Below are positions 24,901 to 37,969 of a stretch of DNA of 64,000 nucleotides, piece by piece. This DNA comes from Cryptomeria japonica (Eukaryota; Streptophyta; Pinopsida; Cupressales; Cupressaceae): positions 612,557,755-612,621,754 of the forward strand of contig NC_081409.1 in NCBI RefSeq assembly GCF_030272615.1, read 5' to 3'. The translations under genes were made by a program, and so were the position numbers. Below the pieces are notes generated by a model, which did no database searches, was not told where the DNA came from, and saw only the letters and a list, made by a program, of their open reading frames with translations. Positions within the stretch are counted from its first letter, which is position 1. Each line of letters starts with the position of its first letter.

Positions 24901-26175
24901 TCATTTGTTTCCACTGCACTTGCCTGCTCTTCATTTAAACTATAATTTCCCTTGCCCCTTTTAAAATATTTACTTTCAACCATGACAATTGACTGAGTTG
25001 TTGAAACCCTATAATTCATTTTGACTTTCTCTAAGTTTATCGTTGCTAATGTTCTACTCAAAATATACCCTAAATCTCCTCCACTGAATTTTCCATTGTG
25101 AACGTCTTAGATTCACATTTGCATTTCCACTACAACATTTGGCAGATTAATTTCCTACCAAATTTTGGTGTATAGAAATACCCCTATAGAAGGGACAATG
25201 CCATAGATGGCCAACAGAAAAAAAGAAAAGTGTATTCTCCAAAATTAGTGAAACACACTAATATTACTAAATCTATAAGTATTTGGAAGATTAAAAATAG
25301 AAAACACCTTCAACAAGAAAGACCTTTGATATAATGTTCAAACCATCGAATCCACAATTCTAAACTAGCATGGGACGAGGAATGTTTCAACTACCTGGAA
25401 GTTGTTTTTCCCTACAAACTTTGCAGGCGACGTAGACAAGTGATGCAATACAAACTCTATAGGTGGCATAGACAAGAAATGCAATTAAATTAGAAGGCAG
25501 ACAATGCAATAAAATATCTCAGAAGAGATAAAATGAAATCAAATATTTACCAAACAATGATCTGGATTTACTTTATCATTTATTGAGCACAATTAGTAGT
25601 GCATACATGTTCGCAAGATCAATCTATTGCATCAAATAAAATAGTAAACACAAACAATGTAGGAAAAACATTCTTGAAAGTTGTTTGATCTTGTTTGATG
25701 GCATGAGAACATTTAGACTAAAAGCTCCTACATTGACTATTGACTTACTGCCCAGTTTACTTGTTGGTGGATTTCTAGCGTGAGATAATTTTGGGATGAA
25801 AATCCCATGCATTATAGCTTATAAGCTAAAAATCACTTGAAATCTATTTTTTTATTTATATTTCTATGCACTTGAATAAACTTTTGTAATTGACTTACTC
25901 ATCATTAATAAACTATCCTATATATTCAAATTCATTGTTGAAGGTTGATTTTATGTAGCTTGTCCACTTTTATTCCATGTACATGATTATTTATTTAGGG
26001 GTGGGAGACAAAATAAATATCAAGTCCATATACTAATTTGGAACAATATTTACGACTTGATTATTTAAAAATCATAGGCCTATTTAATAATTTGTGGATG
26101 AATCTATCAAATTATTACACTAATACTTGGATGATTTTTCAATTGAGGAATTCCCTAATTTGTAGGTTTGATTTA
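21957..26175. other. AT-rich DNA without recognisable genes
   Basis: About 4.2 kb with dense stops in all frames. A purine-containing stretch near 22136-22152 (TGTTAAGGGGCAACG) resembles a retroelement 3' end and fits the accessory ORF belonging to an old element. The longest frame, 24732-25061 on minus (109 codons), shows no recognised motif. Poly-A/T-rich runs dominate 23.6-24.8 kb. Confidence 0.4.
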
Positions 26176-27471
26176 TGTTGAATGTTCTCATGCACAAGAC
26201 AACTAAGAAGGGGTGGGGAGTGAATTAGTTGTCTACACAACCACAAAATCTTTTTCTTAAATCAAATCCATAGTAACTTAACTTTATCACTTAATACACA
26301 AAAATATATGATCAACACAAAATAACATGAAAAGAAGAACACATCATACACAATGAAACACTAGATTTGATTTAGAAAAACCTGTTATGGGAAAATCCAT
26401 AGAGAATATTATTCTCAACATATAAACACTTGTTAGGGTGACACCGATCAAGGTGATTTTTACAAAGAAACACTCACTACCAAAGGGCTCACTACTTGAA
26501 AGAAAAAAAGAAAGGCTCACTGCCCAGATGAAGACGGATAAAAGATAAAGAATCTACCACTGATACATTTTTGCAACCATGTGATTTGTAGAAACCTCTG
26601 GCTCACTACTTCTAGTAGCTAACACATGAAAGTCCACATTGATCAAAAAAATTCACCAACTCAAACAACACTTATTTCCAACTCAAACAATCAGGAAAAT
26701 AGATCCTCTTTCACACACCTTCATCACATACACCAATACACATATGCCACAACTCACACTTTCTTTCCCATTTTAAACACTCACATGTCATCCTCAACAA
26801 ATTATGCTTTATTTTTACCATTCTTACATATGCAAAATCTCTCAAGGTCGGCTTAACATCTCAATTGAACACAATTCAAACTAGGTCAACACTAAACATT
26901 TCTATAGTGGAAGAGAACTTTAAGTGGACCACAATACATCTTAAATAAGACCAAAATAATCATCACACATGTTACACATCAATCCATAATCATTAGAACA
27001 ACAATGTGAAGTGTAAACAACCAAGGTTTGTCAAACTTGGAGTAAACACCATCAAACTTTGAAACCACGCCTCTAAAGGCCAAGAGCTCGTGCCAACTGA
27101 ATAGAATGAAGCTAAGGACATTACCAACTTATCTCCAAAAGTGCAACACTAGAAACCATAAAGTGAAGAAATGCAGAACATGCATTTCACTCGAAAATAC
27201 TGTCAAACACTATCACACTGGTGAACACAAGTTCCTTAGCATTGCAATCCAAAGCACCAAATCTCAAATCTTACATCTCTAAACACTACTTAACAATATA
27301 TCCAAACCACATGAATAGATCTACAATATAGAAGAAATATGGAGAAACTATCTCAGCACAACTACACAAGAAACTCAACATCAACTATACCAACTGGTCA
27401 CTAATGACAACCAAAACATGTTGAAATCAATGACAATACACCAACAACTCATTTCGCCCAAACTCACAACA
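26176..27471 (-). repeat. 3' LTR of truncated Copia (about 1296 bp)
   Basis: The boundaries come from comparison with the 39423-40472 LTR: TGTTGAA... on the left, and ...CAACA followed by ATCTGGCCCTTTG (a degraded purine tract) on the right. No second copy is in the window. Confidence 0.65.
26197..26234 (-). other. Terminal LTR hairpin with C-rich loop
   Basis: AGACAACTAA (26197-26206) pairs perfectly with TTAGTTGTCT (26225-26234). On the element's sense strand the loop is TTCACTCCCCACCCCTTC. Compared with 39436-39469, one stem G-C pair has become A-T on both sides. Confidence 0.7.
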
Positions 27472-27829
27472 ATCTGGCCCTTTGTCATTGATGGCAACAC
27501 ATCAACAAAAGCAACAGTATCAACAACTCTCATACCAAATTTTCAATGCTTTCCAATACACTATACTCCCCCTTTATCAATCACACTCTAATATTCCCCC
27601 TTTGTCACTTACTCTCCAATTCTCCAAAACTCTCATTCTTTCCCAACTTCTCATTCTCTCCCCCTTTTCCATCAAGGAAAAAGGCCCAAACTCAAAAACT
27701 ATTATCTCATTTTTCTCAGCTCCTCAAAAACTCACCACTACACTTAGCTCCCCCTAAGACTTGGAAGATCCAATCATTAGTCTAGAATACTATTCATGAA
27801 GTTCACTGGACTAATGCACCTCTATACAC

Positions 27830-28200
27830 ATCTATTTTAGATAAGGAGGGGTAATAACCCTCAATCTTCTTTGAAGATACTCGAAAGTATCTTTAGAGAG
27901 CACGTTAGCAAAGATATCAACAATCTATTCTTTTTGTAGGTACATAATCAAGCTTCACCTCATTCTCCAAAAAGTTCTCCCTCAAAAAGTGATACTGCAT
28001 TGAAATGTGTTTCATTCTTGAATGAGGTATTAAATTCTTATAAATATTTATTGCATTGGTATTGTCATAAAAGATGGAAATTGGCTTTGTAGATAGGAAA
28101 ATGGAATACATCAAAGCAATACTAAACTATCTCAACCACAAAAAACTAGATTGCAATGAAATTGATCCTACTACACGCAATGAAGCTATGAAGGCAAAAT
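27830..28200 (-). pseudogene. Copia RNase H fragment
   Basis: The minus-strand frame around 28114-27917 contains the end of a Copia RNase H: DNTNAINIYKN, HSRMKHI, LRENF and KLDYVPT motifs in the expected order. Upstream parts (reverse transcriptase, integrase, gag) are absent. The fragment ends with a stop near 27917, short of the DIFTKP region. Confidence 0.75.
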
Positions 28201-28209
28201 TCTAATCAA

Positions 28210-29555
28210 ATTGCAAACCATAGAAGCAAATCATCTCCTTCATATCTCTCCATTGTCCTCATTTCTCCCCCAAATAGAGGATTTGTGGATCTCACCTACA
28301 AGTGCAAGAGCAAAGTATGAAAGCAAGATTGATTTTGACAATGCGAGGATACTAGAAGCATGGTTGATTCTGATGAGAAATGCATCCAATTTATAGAAAA
28401 AATGGAGAGAGGACAACAATTAGCAAGAAATCGATATTAGATGAAATTGGATTCAAAAATGGGAAAAATCAGATTTAGAAAGAAATGCCATTGCACTATT
28501 TCCATGCAAGAGGATAAGACCAACCATCAAATATAATGTTAGGATAAGATGTCATATCCAAACTCATGACAAATAAGGAAACATGTTTCCAAATTAAAGC
28601 ACAAAAATAAGAGCCACTTGAGAGAGATAATGAGTTGGAAATTAGGATTTAGCAATTAGGAAATTAGGTGGAAATGATGAATTAGAAATTAGGAAATTAG
28701 AAAGTGATGAAATTAGAAATTAGGAAACTAGTAAATTAGGTGAATTAATTAATAAGTTTTCATTCATTAATTAATTCACAAAAGAGGGGGGAATTAATTA
28801 GCCAATTAAATAAATATTTAATTGTGACCAGAAGACTTAAGATAAATGAATAAATTATTTATCCGAGAGGGAAAATGACAAATATGATTAAATGATTAAA
28901 TCACAAAACCCGAGGAGATGAATTAGAAATGCAAGGACGATAATTAGGTCATGACAAAAGATAATTGATATAGGCTCGATTTGATCATGATTTAATGATG
29001 GGAATTGGATAATTGATAAAGTGTCGATGTTGATTGATAAAGATCAATGATAAATTGATCAAGATTGACAAGGATGAAATTGATAGATGCCAATTGATGA
29101 TGACTAATTACTAATTGATCCAAATTGACAAGAAATGATGATTGATTGAGATCGATGACAAATCGATCAAAGATTGATAAAAGGTTGACTTGATGAAGGT
29201 CAAATGATCAAAGACCATTGACAAATCGGTCACAAATTGATAAGAGATTGATAAATTGATGAATGATCAAGACAAAACCCTAATTCAACATTAAGAAGGG
29301 TTGACGATATCCAATTGACATGATAATATTGATAACGATCAAAGATTGCAATTGATAATGATAATCTTGACAAGACCTAATTGAAAATGCGACAAATGCA
29401 AGAAACACAAAAGAATGACAAAATGTCAACAAATAATAAAGATCAAGTGTGTGTCATAGAAGAAATGTTTTTAGGATGTGAAAATCCTAAAATAAGGTCA
29501 CACATACATGTTAAAGTATGACACTGCAAGCGTTGACCATTTTTAGATGCCTACA
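28210..29555 (-). repeat. Minus-strand LTR of the outermost nested element, left end uncertain
   Basis: On the minus strand the purine tract AAAGAGGGGCAAAA (29570-29556) is followed by TGTAGGCATC, a typical LTR start. A TATA-like CTATAAAT on minus lies near 28389. The interior is AT-rich, with many ATTGAT/GATCAA repeats between 28960 and 29360. The left end is an estimate. The internal border matches that of the LTR at 11602. Confidence 0.55.
28960..29360. repeat. Low-complexity ATTGAT/GATCAA block
   Basis: Short degenerate units such as ATTGATAAA, GATCAA and ATTGACAA recur irregularly for about 400 bp, giving many small near-palindromes. Confidence 0.6.
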
Positions 29556-29570
29556 TTTTGCCCCTCTTTG

Positions 29571-31937
29571 AGACAATGCGATTATGAGCATTGTTTCAAA
29601 GAACAATCAAGAAATATGCCCAAAACAATGACAACATATATGGATGCCCCCTCGAGGATTTTGCTGGAAAAATCTAGGAAAGAGGCCAATTTATCAAAAA
29701 TAGTACTAGGACTAGACCAAGATGACTGCAATGACTGACAAAAGAAATGTTAGTTAGAGGAAATTAGATGGAGAAGAGTTAGTGGTGAAGAACAATCTTG
29801 CTTTCACAAATGCACAAAGAGTAGGTGAGAACCTTTATTTAATATTGCAAAATGGATGCAGCACATCATGGCATTAAAGGCCAAAGCAATAATGCAATCC
29901 CTTTGCGTAAAATAGACACATTGCAAACAAGGAATGAGTCAATAATTGCCTAAGACAATACGTGTGTCAAAGGTCGAGGTATGTGTGGCATTCACAAAGA
30001 GAACGTACTTATCATAGATATCGAAGACATACGTGCCCCAGTAATTTATTAAACACTCCACAAACATAAAATACAAAAACAAAAACAATCATGAACCATC
30101 TCGACCACTCTAAATCACTCAGTGACATCATCAAGTGACATAGGAACATGATCAAAGATAAATCAATGAAAGATAAGACTCATTAATCCAAGCAAGTCAA
30201 ACAAACATTCTAATCTTCATTGTCAAAAGGTGATAATATTGTAGTAAAAGGACAATCAATCTATCTGGTTTCAGGGAATGCAGTACCCCATCTAAGACAA
30301 GACATAGTCTGGTTTCGAGTATACCACACCCTGCATAAGACCCATGATAATGCTGACAAAGGACTGATAATGTTGATGATGTTTTGATAAGACAATTGAA
30401 TCGGTTAGTTTGGTTTGGTTGAATAGTTCATCTGTTAATGCATGATTTGTTAAGTGTGGTGTTTTATCATGTTTTTTGTTTGACATCCGCTCAAATGTTT
30501 GTCTATGTACAAAAGAGCCAATTTATTGATATAATGAAAATGAGTACTTTTTTTATTTTGATGTTTTCCAATTTTTAGGGTTTTTGAACTTTTTTTATTT
30601 TTTTGTGTTTTGTTTAGGACTTTTTACAAATGTTTTTTGTGTTATTTCAGGATGTTTTTACAATTTTTTTGGATTATTTCAGGATGTTGTTTGATTTTTT
30701 TTTTTATTTCATGATATTTTATGAATGTTTTTGGGATTATTTCAGGTCATTTTTCAAAAAAATTATTGATTTTTGCAAGACTTTATTTGATTTTTATGGA
30801 TTTTTTCAGAACTTTATTTGATTTTTATGGATTTTTTTCAGGACATTATTTGATTTTTATGGACTTTTTATGATTGTTCCCACAGTGTCTAAAAAGGCAA
30901 GGAATATGATGAATAGATAAAGAAGCTTGCTGAAATATTGGTGGATAGAGGGAAAATAGAGGCTATTTATTATGGAGACAAACCAGATTCAATTTCCAAG
31001 GGCTATCACACGATGGGATAATAGATTGGATGTGACAATGTAAAACAATGGCATGAAGAGGTTTTTGAAACATGTTTTGCATTTTATGTTCTTATGTCGG
31101 ATCAAGATCAAGGGACAAAAAAGAGTGTATGGATAGTCATAGGATATGGATAAGACAAGCAAGATCAAGAATGGATAAGGGACATGAATAGGATAGGGAA
31201 TATGGACTGAAGGTTGCAATAAGCCAAGGAATATGGATGAAAGGTTGTGATAAGCCAATGGATAAAGACCAAAAGCTATGATAGACTGAAAGCTGAGAAC
31301 AGGATGCATGATGCTCATGAAGATCCTCTGCCTTGTCAAGATCAAAGGTGGAAAATGGGATATGGACATGAGAGATGATAGGACAAGGAAGGGGTATGAT
31401 AGGATAATGAAGAGCAATAGGATATGAAGGAGGAAACCTGCCCCCAAGTGTAGTGTGCAAGAAGTTCATAAATTACGCATGACGCTTGTTTGCCAGGTTT
31501 TCATCATGGTACTTTCCCAAGGTGCTTGTTTGCCAGGTTTTCACTAGAGGACGAATTATTTTTCTTTACTCTTTTTTTTTCTTTTTTTTCTGATTTTTTT
31601 TTTATATTTTGACTTTTTCAATTTTTTTGCATTTTTGCATTTTTGGAAGAAAATGGACACTTGATCGAGGATGGAAGAAGGAATCAAGCATCTTGTTGTC
31701 TGGATGGTACCATTGAAAAATGGACCATGACTATTAAAAATGTGCTCAAAGACATTGGTAGGATAATGACATGGATATGAGATGGGACTAAGGGTTCATG
31801 CCAAGGATTGGATAGGATGGATGAAAGGACTGAAAAGAGGTGTTGGATAATGGATAAGGTATTGGAAGAATTGGGATTGAGTAGATGGAAATCCTGGAAA
31901 GATCAGCATTGTCACACACCTTGAGGGATGGTGGTGT
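29571..31937 (-). other. 3' internal part of the outermost element, non-coding
   Basis: No domain is recognisable on either strand. 30540-30880 is T-rich with imperfect tandem copies of a GATTTTTATGGATTTTTTCAG-like unit. A 20-bp segment (GCTTGTTTGCCAGGTTTTCA) is repeated at about 31473 and 31513. Minus-strand frames at 30989-31469 are hydrophobic and Pro/Ser-rich, without a recognised motif. Confidence 0.4.
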
Positions 31938-32828
31938 TGGGAAAAATGGTGTCTCAACCTTGCATTTATGCGAGATTACTATTTATAGTAAGTTTTCATT
32001 TGAGAATGAAATGGTGCGAAACTCTCCCTAAAGCTTCTGGTTGGTTAGATAAGCATTCCGGTAAAGTTGCGTCGCAAGGTCATAGCTAGTTTTGAAGATA
32101 TTAATGTTTTCGTCTTGGAGGGGTGCAATAAAATATTTAAACTTAATTTTGGGGACTTTAGAGGCTCCGAAACGACCTGAAAAGTGGCCGTAACCAGTGA
32201 AGCAAATTATAAGGTGATAGAGCACTTCGCGAGCTTTCCGGCGCTTCAAACGGTTCGTCAATCGGACACCCGGTTCTCAAGTTATGGCCTCCGGAAGTTT
32301 GTACTCCTGAAAGAGGAAAAATAATTTGTATCGGATACATAAATGAGCTGTAAAAGGGAGCGACACATGTTGATGTGTGCTTTAACATGTCATAGGGCAT
32401 CTAGAAGGGAGATAAGGTCGGCTACACCTTATTGGGTGGTTTTAGCCCATGGTTTTGTAATACCATTTGACGGTTTCTTGTATTGTATCTCCTATTTATG
32501 AGGTGTGTGAGATAGAGGTTGTGTGTAAGAGTCCTATGGCTATTGAGTTGCCTCTGAATCTCTGATTAGTGGTACTCCTACGAAGAGCTTTCTCTGCAAG
32601 TATGTTGTAATCTGTTTTTGATTGCTGAATAAAATATTGAGCTGCTTTTGGAGGGTGGGGTTTTTCTCCCGAAAGGGTTTTCCCTACGTAAATCATTGTG
32701 TTGTGGTATGAATGTTATTATATCTATTTCTATTTTCTATAACTGTTGTAATGATCTGAAAAAGTTTTGCATTACCCTCCTCTCAAGGTTAGTGTAGGAA
32801 GTTGTTTCCGCTACTTAACTTCCTTACA
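31938..32828 (+). repeat. 5' LTR (891 bp)
   Basis: Begins TGGGAAAAATGG and ends TTCCTTACA. Two non-coding frames on its minus strand (32028-32400) are copies of those in the 3' LTR. Confidence 0.95.
32796..32824 (+). other. Terminal LTR hairpin, 8-bp stem
   Basis: AGGAAGTT (32796-32803) pairs perfectly with AACTTCCT (32817-32824) around a 13-nt loop. It ends 4 nt before the LTR end, as in the element at 1-2379. It is unchanged in the 3' LTR. Confidence 0.7.
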
Positions 32829-32830
32829 AG

Positions 32831-32842
32831 TGGTATCAGACC
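32831..32842 (+). promoter_or_regulatory. Primer binding site, tRNA-Met type
   Basis: TGGTATCAGACC lies two bases after the LTR. Confidence 0.88.
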
Positions 32843-32952
32843 CTGATCACCTTTGGTTTCAATTGTGGGCAGTTGGGTTTTTTGAACTAATCCAGATTTG
32901 AGTGGGAGCTTGTGCAGAAGACACTTTTTGATCTTGTTGCAGGAATATTCAG

Positions 32953-35900
32953 ATGGCGAGTTCGTCAGGGAGAATAGAGGTGGAGAAATTTAATGGAAGT
33001 AATTTTGAGATGTGGAAGCTGAAGATGGAAGATCTGTTAATAGATCGAGATCTTTTGGATGCTGTTGATACGAATGTCCAAAGGCCCTCAGATCCTACTG
33101 CAGCAGCTCAGTATGATGTTATGGACCGAAAAGCCAAGGGTCTAATCAGACTGTGCGTGGCAGACTCTGTTCTAATCAATGTCCATGAAGAGAACTCTGC
33201 AAAGAAGCTATGGACTAAGCTTGGTGAGATGTATCAAGTGAAATCTTTATTAAATCAAATTTTCTTAAGAAAGAAATTGTATTCCTTGAAGATGGAAGAG
33301 GGTGGACGAATTGCAGACCACCTGGAAGCATTCAATATGTTGGTGGCTCAATTAGTATCCGTTGGTGTTAAGATGGACGAGGAGGAGAAATGTCAGATCT
33401 TGCTTTGTTCTTTGCCTGATTCGTGGGATTCTCTTGTTATGGCTATCGGTAGTACTTCTGTTGTTTTGAAATCTGAAGATGTGGTGGGTGCCCTACTCGG
33501 TGAAGAGATGCAAAGGAAGGTATCCATCAGTTCAAAGGAAGCCCTAACCGTTCATGGAAGACCTAAGGAGAAAGGCAAGAAGAATGAGAAGCGCGACAAG
33601 TCCAAATCCAAAGGGAGATCAAAATCTCCTGGAAAGTCCAAAGTCATTTGCTGGAACTGCGGTAAACCGGGTCACATCCGTAAGGACTGCAAAGAAGAAA
33701 AGAAGAAGAAGAAAAAGAAAAAGTTTGATTCTGATTCTGAGTCCGACAAGGAAGATGGCGATGCCTTTATTGCGGCTTTGGTGACTCATGCAGGTAATGA
33801 TGCCTGGCTAATTGACTCAGGTGCATCTTTTCATATGACTTCCAATAGAGATTGGTTTTCTGAATATGAAGGATTTAATGGAAGTAAGGTGTACTTGGGT
33901 GATGATTCACATCTAGACATTGTTGGTCGAGGTAAAGTTAGAATCAAGTTTTCTGATGGTAGAATAAAAAGGATTAATGGTGTGCTGCATATCCCTGGAT
34001 TAAAACGAAACCTGTTATCTGTGAGCAAACTGATAGATGCGGGTGTGCAGGTAGTCTTTTCTGAAGCAGGATGTAAGATGATTAAGGGTGCTATGGTAGT
34101 TGCTAGAGGTGTCAGGTTTGGCACTTTGTATAAGCTTGAAGCATACACTGTTGAGTGTAATAGCACTTCTGTAAAAAGTAAATCTGCGGATACTTCACTG
34201 GAAGATTTGAAGGTTTCACCTTCAGCAGATGGAAATGGTTTTTGGGTACCTAAGGGTGCTCTTTCGTTTGAAGCAAAGTTACCTGCAGAGAAGACTATGT
34301 TATGGCACCAGAGACTTGGCCACATTGGAGAAAAGGGTCTAAGGACTTTGAAAAATAAAAACCTTGTTGAAGGTTTGAATGACTGTAATCTTGACTTTGA
34401 TTTCTGTGAGCATTGCATTTATGGAAAACAAAACCGCGTTCAGTTTTACTCGAGTTCTCATAAAACTTGTGGTGTTTTGGATCTTATCCATTCTGATGTG
34501 TTTGGTCCAGTAGATGTCTCTTCGATTGGAAAATCCACATATTATGTTTCATTTATTGATGATTTTAGTAGAAGGACATGGGTTTATTTTCTAAAGAGTA
34601 AATCTGAAGTTTTTAGTCGTTTTAAAGAATTTAAAGCAATGGTTGAGTTGCAGACTAGAAAGAAAATAAAATGTTTGAGAATTGATAATGGCGGTGAGTT
34701 TTGCTCTAATGATTTTGATAGATTTTGTAAAGACTGTGGAATTAACAGGCAGCAGACAACTCCGTATTTTCCACAGCAGAATGGAGTTGCAGAAAGAATG
34801 AACAGGACACTGATGGAGAAGGCTAGGAGTATGTTGAGTGGTGCTGGTCTCGAACAAAAGTTTTGGGCTGAAGCTGTTGCCACTGCTTGCTACCTGATTA
34901 ACAGGTCTCCTACATCAGCTCTTGTTGATAAAACGCCTATGGAAGCATGGTCAAGTCACAAGCCTTCATTGAGACATCTTAGAGTTTTTGGTTGCGAGGC
35001 ATGTGCACATGTGTCAAAGGAGAAGTGAACAAAGTTGGAGAACAAGGCTGTGAAATGTATCTTCATCGGGTATAGTTATGGTGTGAAAGGATACAAGCTT
35101 TGGGACCCTGTTGCACAAAAGGTAATTCACAGTAGAAGTGTTATTTTTAGAGAAATTAAGTCTCCTTCTGTTACATTGCAGCCAGAACAGACTAAAAAAG
35201 AAGATGTGATTCAACTTCCTTCTACACCTGAAAGAGTTGAATCGAGACCCCTAGATAGGCAAGAAGTTGAGGAGAGCTCGTCTAGCTCTGAATCTTCAGA
35301 AGAGGAGGAAGAACCTCCAACTCAGCTTGTTCGAAGTCTACAAGACATAGACAACCACCTCAAAGGTATTCACCTGATGATTGGAGATGTATTTTTGCTC
35401 TGAATACTAGTATGGATGAACCGAAATCTGTAGAAGAGGCATTAGGTATGAATGATGCAGAATCCTGGAAGATTGCTATGGAGGAAGAAATGGCAGCTTT
35501 GAAAAAGAATGATACATGGGATCTTGTACCATTGCCTGAAGGATGAAAACCTGTTGGTTGTAAATGGGTGTTCAAGAAAAAGATTGGTTCAGATGGAAGC
35601 ATTGAGAAGTATAAAGCAAGGTTGGTTGCAAAAGGCTACTCTCAGGTTGAGGGTGTTGATTACGGTGAGATATTTTCTCCTGTTGCAAAAATGACGTCCA
35701 TTAGATTTTTGCTTTCTATTGCTACTGCTTATGATTTAGAGGTTGAACAAATGGATGTGAAAACTGCTTTCCTTCATGGTGATTTGGAGGAAGATATTTA
35801 TATGACACAGCCGGAGCACTATGTGGTGAAAGGCAAAAGTAATTTGGTATGTAAATTGAAGAAATCTTTGTATGGCCTCAAACAAAGTCCTAGGATGTGG

Positions 35901-36985
35901 TACCAGAAATTTGATACATATGTGTTGAGTTTGGGATTTGAACGTTCTAAATCAGATCACTATGTTTATTATAAATCTGATGGTGATCATTTCTTATTCA
36001 TTGCATTGTATGTTGATGATATGTTATTCATTGGTAAAGGGAAATGTATGATTTCAGAACTGAAGTCTCAGCTCGCTGCTAAATTTGAAATGAAAGATCT
36101 TGGTGTAGCAAAGCACATTCTTGGGATGGAAATTAGAAGAGATAGGGTGAACAGAAAGCTATGGCTAGGCCAGAGTAAGTATGTGAATTCAGTGTTACAG
36201 AGGTTCAACATGCAGAATTGTAGACCATTGAGTGTTCCTTTTACAGTTGGAACGAAACTATCTGTTTCAGATTGTCCTACATCCCCATTGGAGATGGAAA
36301 ACATGAGCAGAGTGCCTTACCAGAGTGCGGTTGGAAGCTTGATGTATGCTATGGTCTGTACTAGACCAGACATTGCCCAAGCAGTGGGAGTACTTTCTAG
36401 ATATATGTCTAATCCTGGAAGAGTTCATTGGGATGCAGTCAAAAGAGTCTTCAGATATTTGAAGGGAACTTCAGAGTATTCTTTGTGTTATCATGGTAAT
36501 TCAGTTGGAGACATGACTTCCCTTGATATCCATGGTTATGTGGATTCAGATTGGGCAGGTGATATTGATAGCAGAAGATCCACCAGTGCTTATGTGTTTA
36601 CTTTGTTTGGTGGTGCAATTAGTTGGATGAGTAAGCGACAGGTTGTGGTTGCTTTATCCACTACTGAAGCAGAGTATATGGCAGCTACTCATGCTTGTAA
36701 AGAGGCCATTTGGCTTAAGAGACTGTGTTCAGATATTGGAATAAAGCAAGGTACAGTGACAGTTAGAGTGCAATTAGCCTAGCTAAGAACCCGACATTTC
36801 ATGCCCGGACCAAACATATTGATGTTCAGTATCATTTTGTTAGAGATATGGTCGAAGATGGTAGGGTGAAGCTGGTTAAGGTGGAAACTTTGATGAATGT
36901 TGCAGATGCTTTAACTAAGGCTGTGAGCACAGAGAAGTTCAGATGGTGTTCAGAGTCTATGGGCCTTATGGCCCCTAGCAATTGA
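32953..36985 (+). pseudogene. Copia gag-pol, broken by two stops and two frameshifts
   Basis: The first frame is open for 691 codons (32953-35028). It holds gag (residues ~1-220), the CCHC knuckle CWNCGKPGHIRKDC (33649-33690), and a protease with DSGAS at 33814 (residue ~288). Next come a GAG-pre-integrase WHQRLGH and an integrase core with HSDVFGP, DNGGEF and NGVAERMNRT. A TGA at 35026-35028 interrupts integrase. The frame continues after it, shifts near 35340, meets a TGA at 35544-35546, then is open for 404 codons (35568-36782). This part covers reverse transcriptase with YVDD (36009) and most of RNase H (DSDWAGD, STTEAEY). Another shift near 36770 separates the RNase H tail, which ends at 36985. 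A complete polyprotein would be ~1340 residues, normal for Copia. The start ATG follows the priming site by ~110 bp. Confidence 0.93.
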
Positions 36986-37030
36986 TTCATTGTGTTGACA
37001 TTCCCTTCCGCTCTTGCAAGGTGTTCGACA

Positions 37031-37044
37031 AGTGGGAGATTTTT
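37031..37044 (+). promoter_or_regulatory. Polypurine tract
   Basis: AGTGGGAGATTTTT directly before the 3' LTR. The purine core is AGTGGGAGA. Confidence 0.7.
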
Positions 37045-37935
37045 TGGGAAAAATGGTGTCTCAACCTTGCATTTATGCGAGATTACTATTTATAGTAAGT
37101 TTTCATTTGAGTAGGAAATGGTGCGAAACTCTCCCTAAAGCTTCTGGTTGGTTAGATAAGCATTCCGGTAAAGTTGCGTCGCAAGGTCACAGCTAGTTTT
37201 GAAGATATTAATGTTTTCGTCTTGGAGGGGTGCAATAAAATATTTAAACTTAATTTTGGGGACTTTAGAGGCTCCGAAACGCCCTGAAAAGTGGCCGTAA
37301 CCGGTGAAGCAGGTTACGAGGTGATAGAGCACTTCGCGAGCTTTTCGGCGCTTCAAACGGTTCGTCAATCGGACACCCGGTTCTCAAGTTATGGCCTCCA
37401 GAAGTTTGTACTCCTGAAATAGGAAAAATAATTTGTATCGGATACATAAATGAGCTGTAAAAGGGAGCGACATGTGTTGATGTGTGCTTTAACATGTCAT
37501 AGGGCATCTAGAAGGGAGATAAGGTTGGCTACACCTTATTGGGTGGTTTTAGCCCATGGTTTTGTAATACCGTTTGACGGTTTCTTGTATTGTATCTCCT
37601 ATTTATGAGGTGTGTGAGATAGAGGTTGTGTGTAAGAGTCCTATGGCTATTGAGTTGCCTCTGAATCTCTGATTAGTGGTACTCCTGCGAAGAGCTTGCT
37701 CTGCAAGTATGTTGTAATCTGTTTTTGATTACTAAATAAAATATTGAGCTGCTTTTGGAGGGTGGGGTTTTTCTCCCGAAAGGGTTTTCCCCACGTAAAT
37801 CATTGTGTTGTGGTATGAATGTTATTATATCTATTTCTATTTTCTATAACTGTTGTAATGATCTGAAAAAGTTTTGCATTACCCTCCTCTCAAGGTTAGT
37901 GTAGGAAGTTGTTTCCGCTACTTAACTTCCTTACA
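37045..37935 (+). repeat. 3' LTR (891 bp)
   Basis: Partner of 31938-32828, same length. Confidence 0.95.
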
Positions 37936-37969
37936 GGTGGACTAATGGAAGAGAAGTGAATTGTAGATT

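Larger units (their letters stand above)
26176..28200 (-). mobile_element. Truncated Copia element, 3' end only
   Basis: On the minus strand an RNase H fragment (28200-27830) is followed by a non-coding stretch, a purine tract and an LTR (27471-26176). The LTR end shares the hairpin and general layout of the Copia element at 39423-61694, so the two are related. Everything upstream of RNase H is missing, and the sequence beyond 28200 belongs to something else. Confidence 0.75.
31938..37935 (+). mobile_element. Copia retrotransposon, near complete but inactive
   Basis: Two 891-bp LTRs of identical length differ at roughly 20-25 positions (~2.5%), so it is fairly young. Flanks GGTGT (31933-31937) and GGTGG (37936-37940) differ by one base and are taken as the target duplication. 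Order: LTR, priming site, gag, protease, integrase, reverse transcriptase, RNase H, purine tract, LTR. Two stops and two frameshifts inactivate it. Gag and reverse transcriptase motifs suggest a Tork/Tnt1-like lineage. It sits inside the outermost minus-strand element. Confidence 0.95.

Noticed and set aside
24732-25061. 109-codon minus-strand frame in AT-rich DNA
   Set aside because: No recognised motif, no neighbouring exon or element part, and the length is within chance for this much sequence.
32028-32400. Minus-strand frames of 77 and 80 codons, repeated at 37135-37507
   Set aside because: They lie inside the paired LTRs of the 31938-37935 Copia and are antisense to its transcript. Their repetition is explained by the LTRs.
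33831-34418. 195-codon minus-strand frame
   Set aside because: It is antisense to the well-supported gag-pol of the 31938-37935 Copia.
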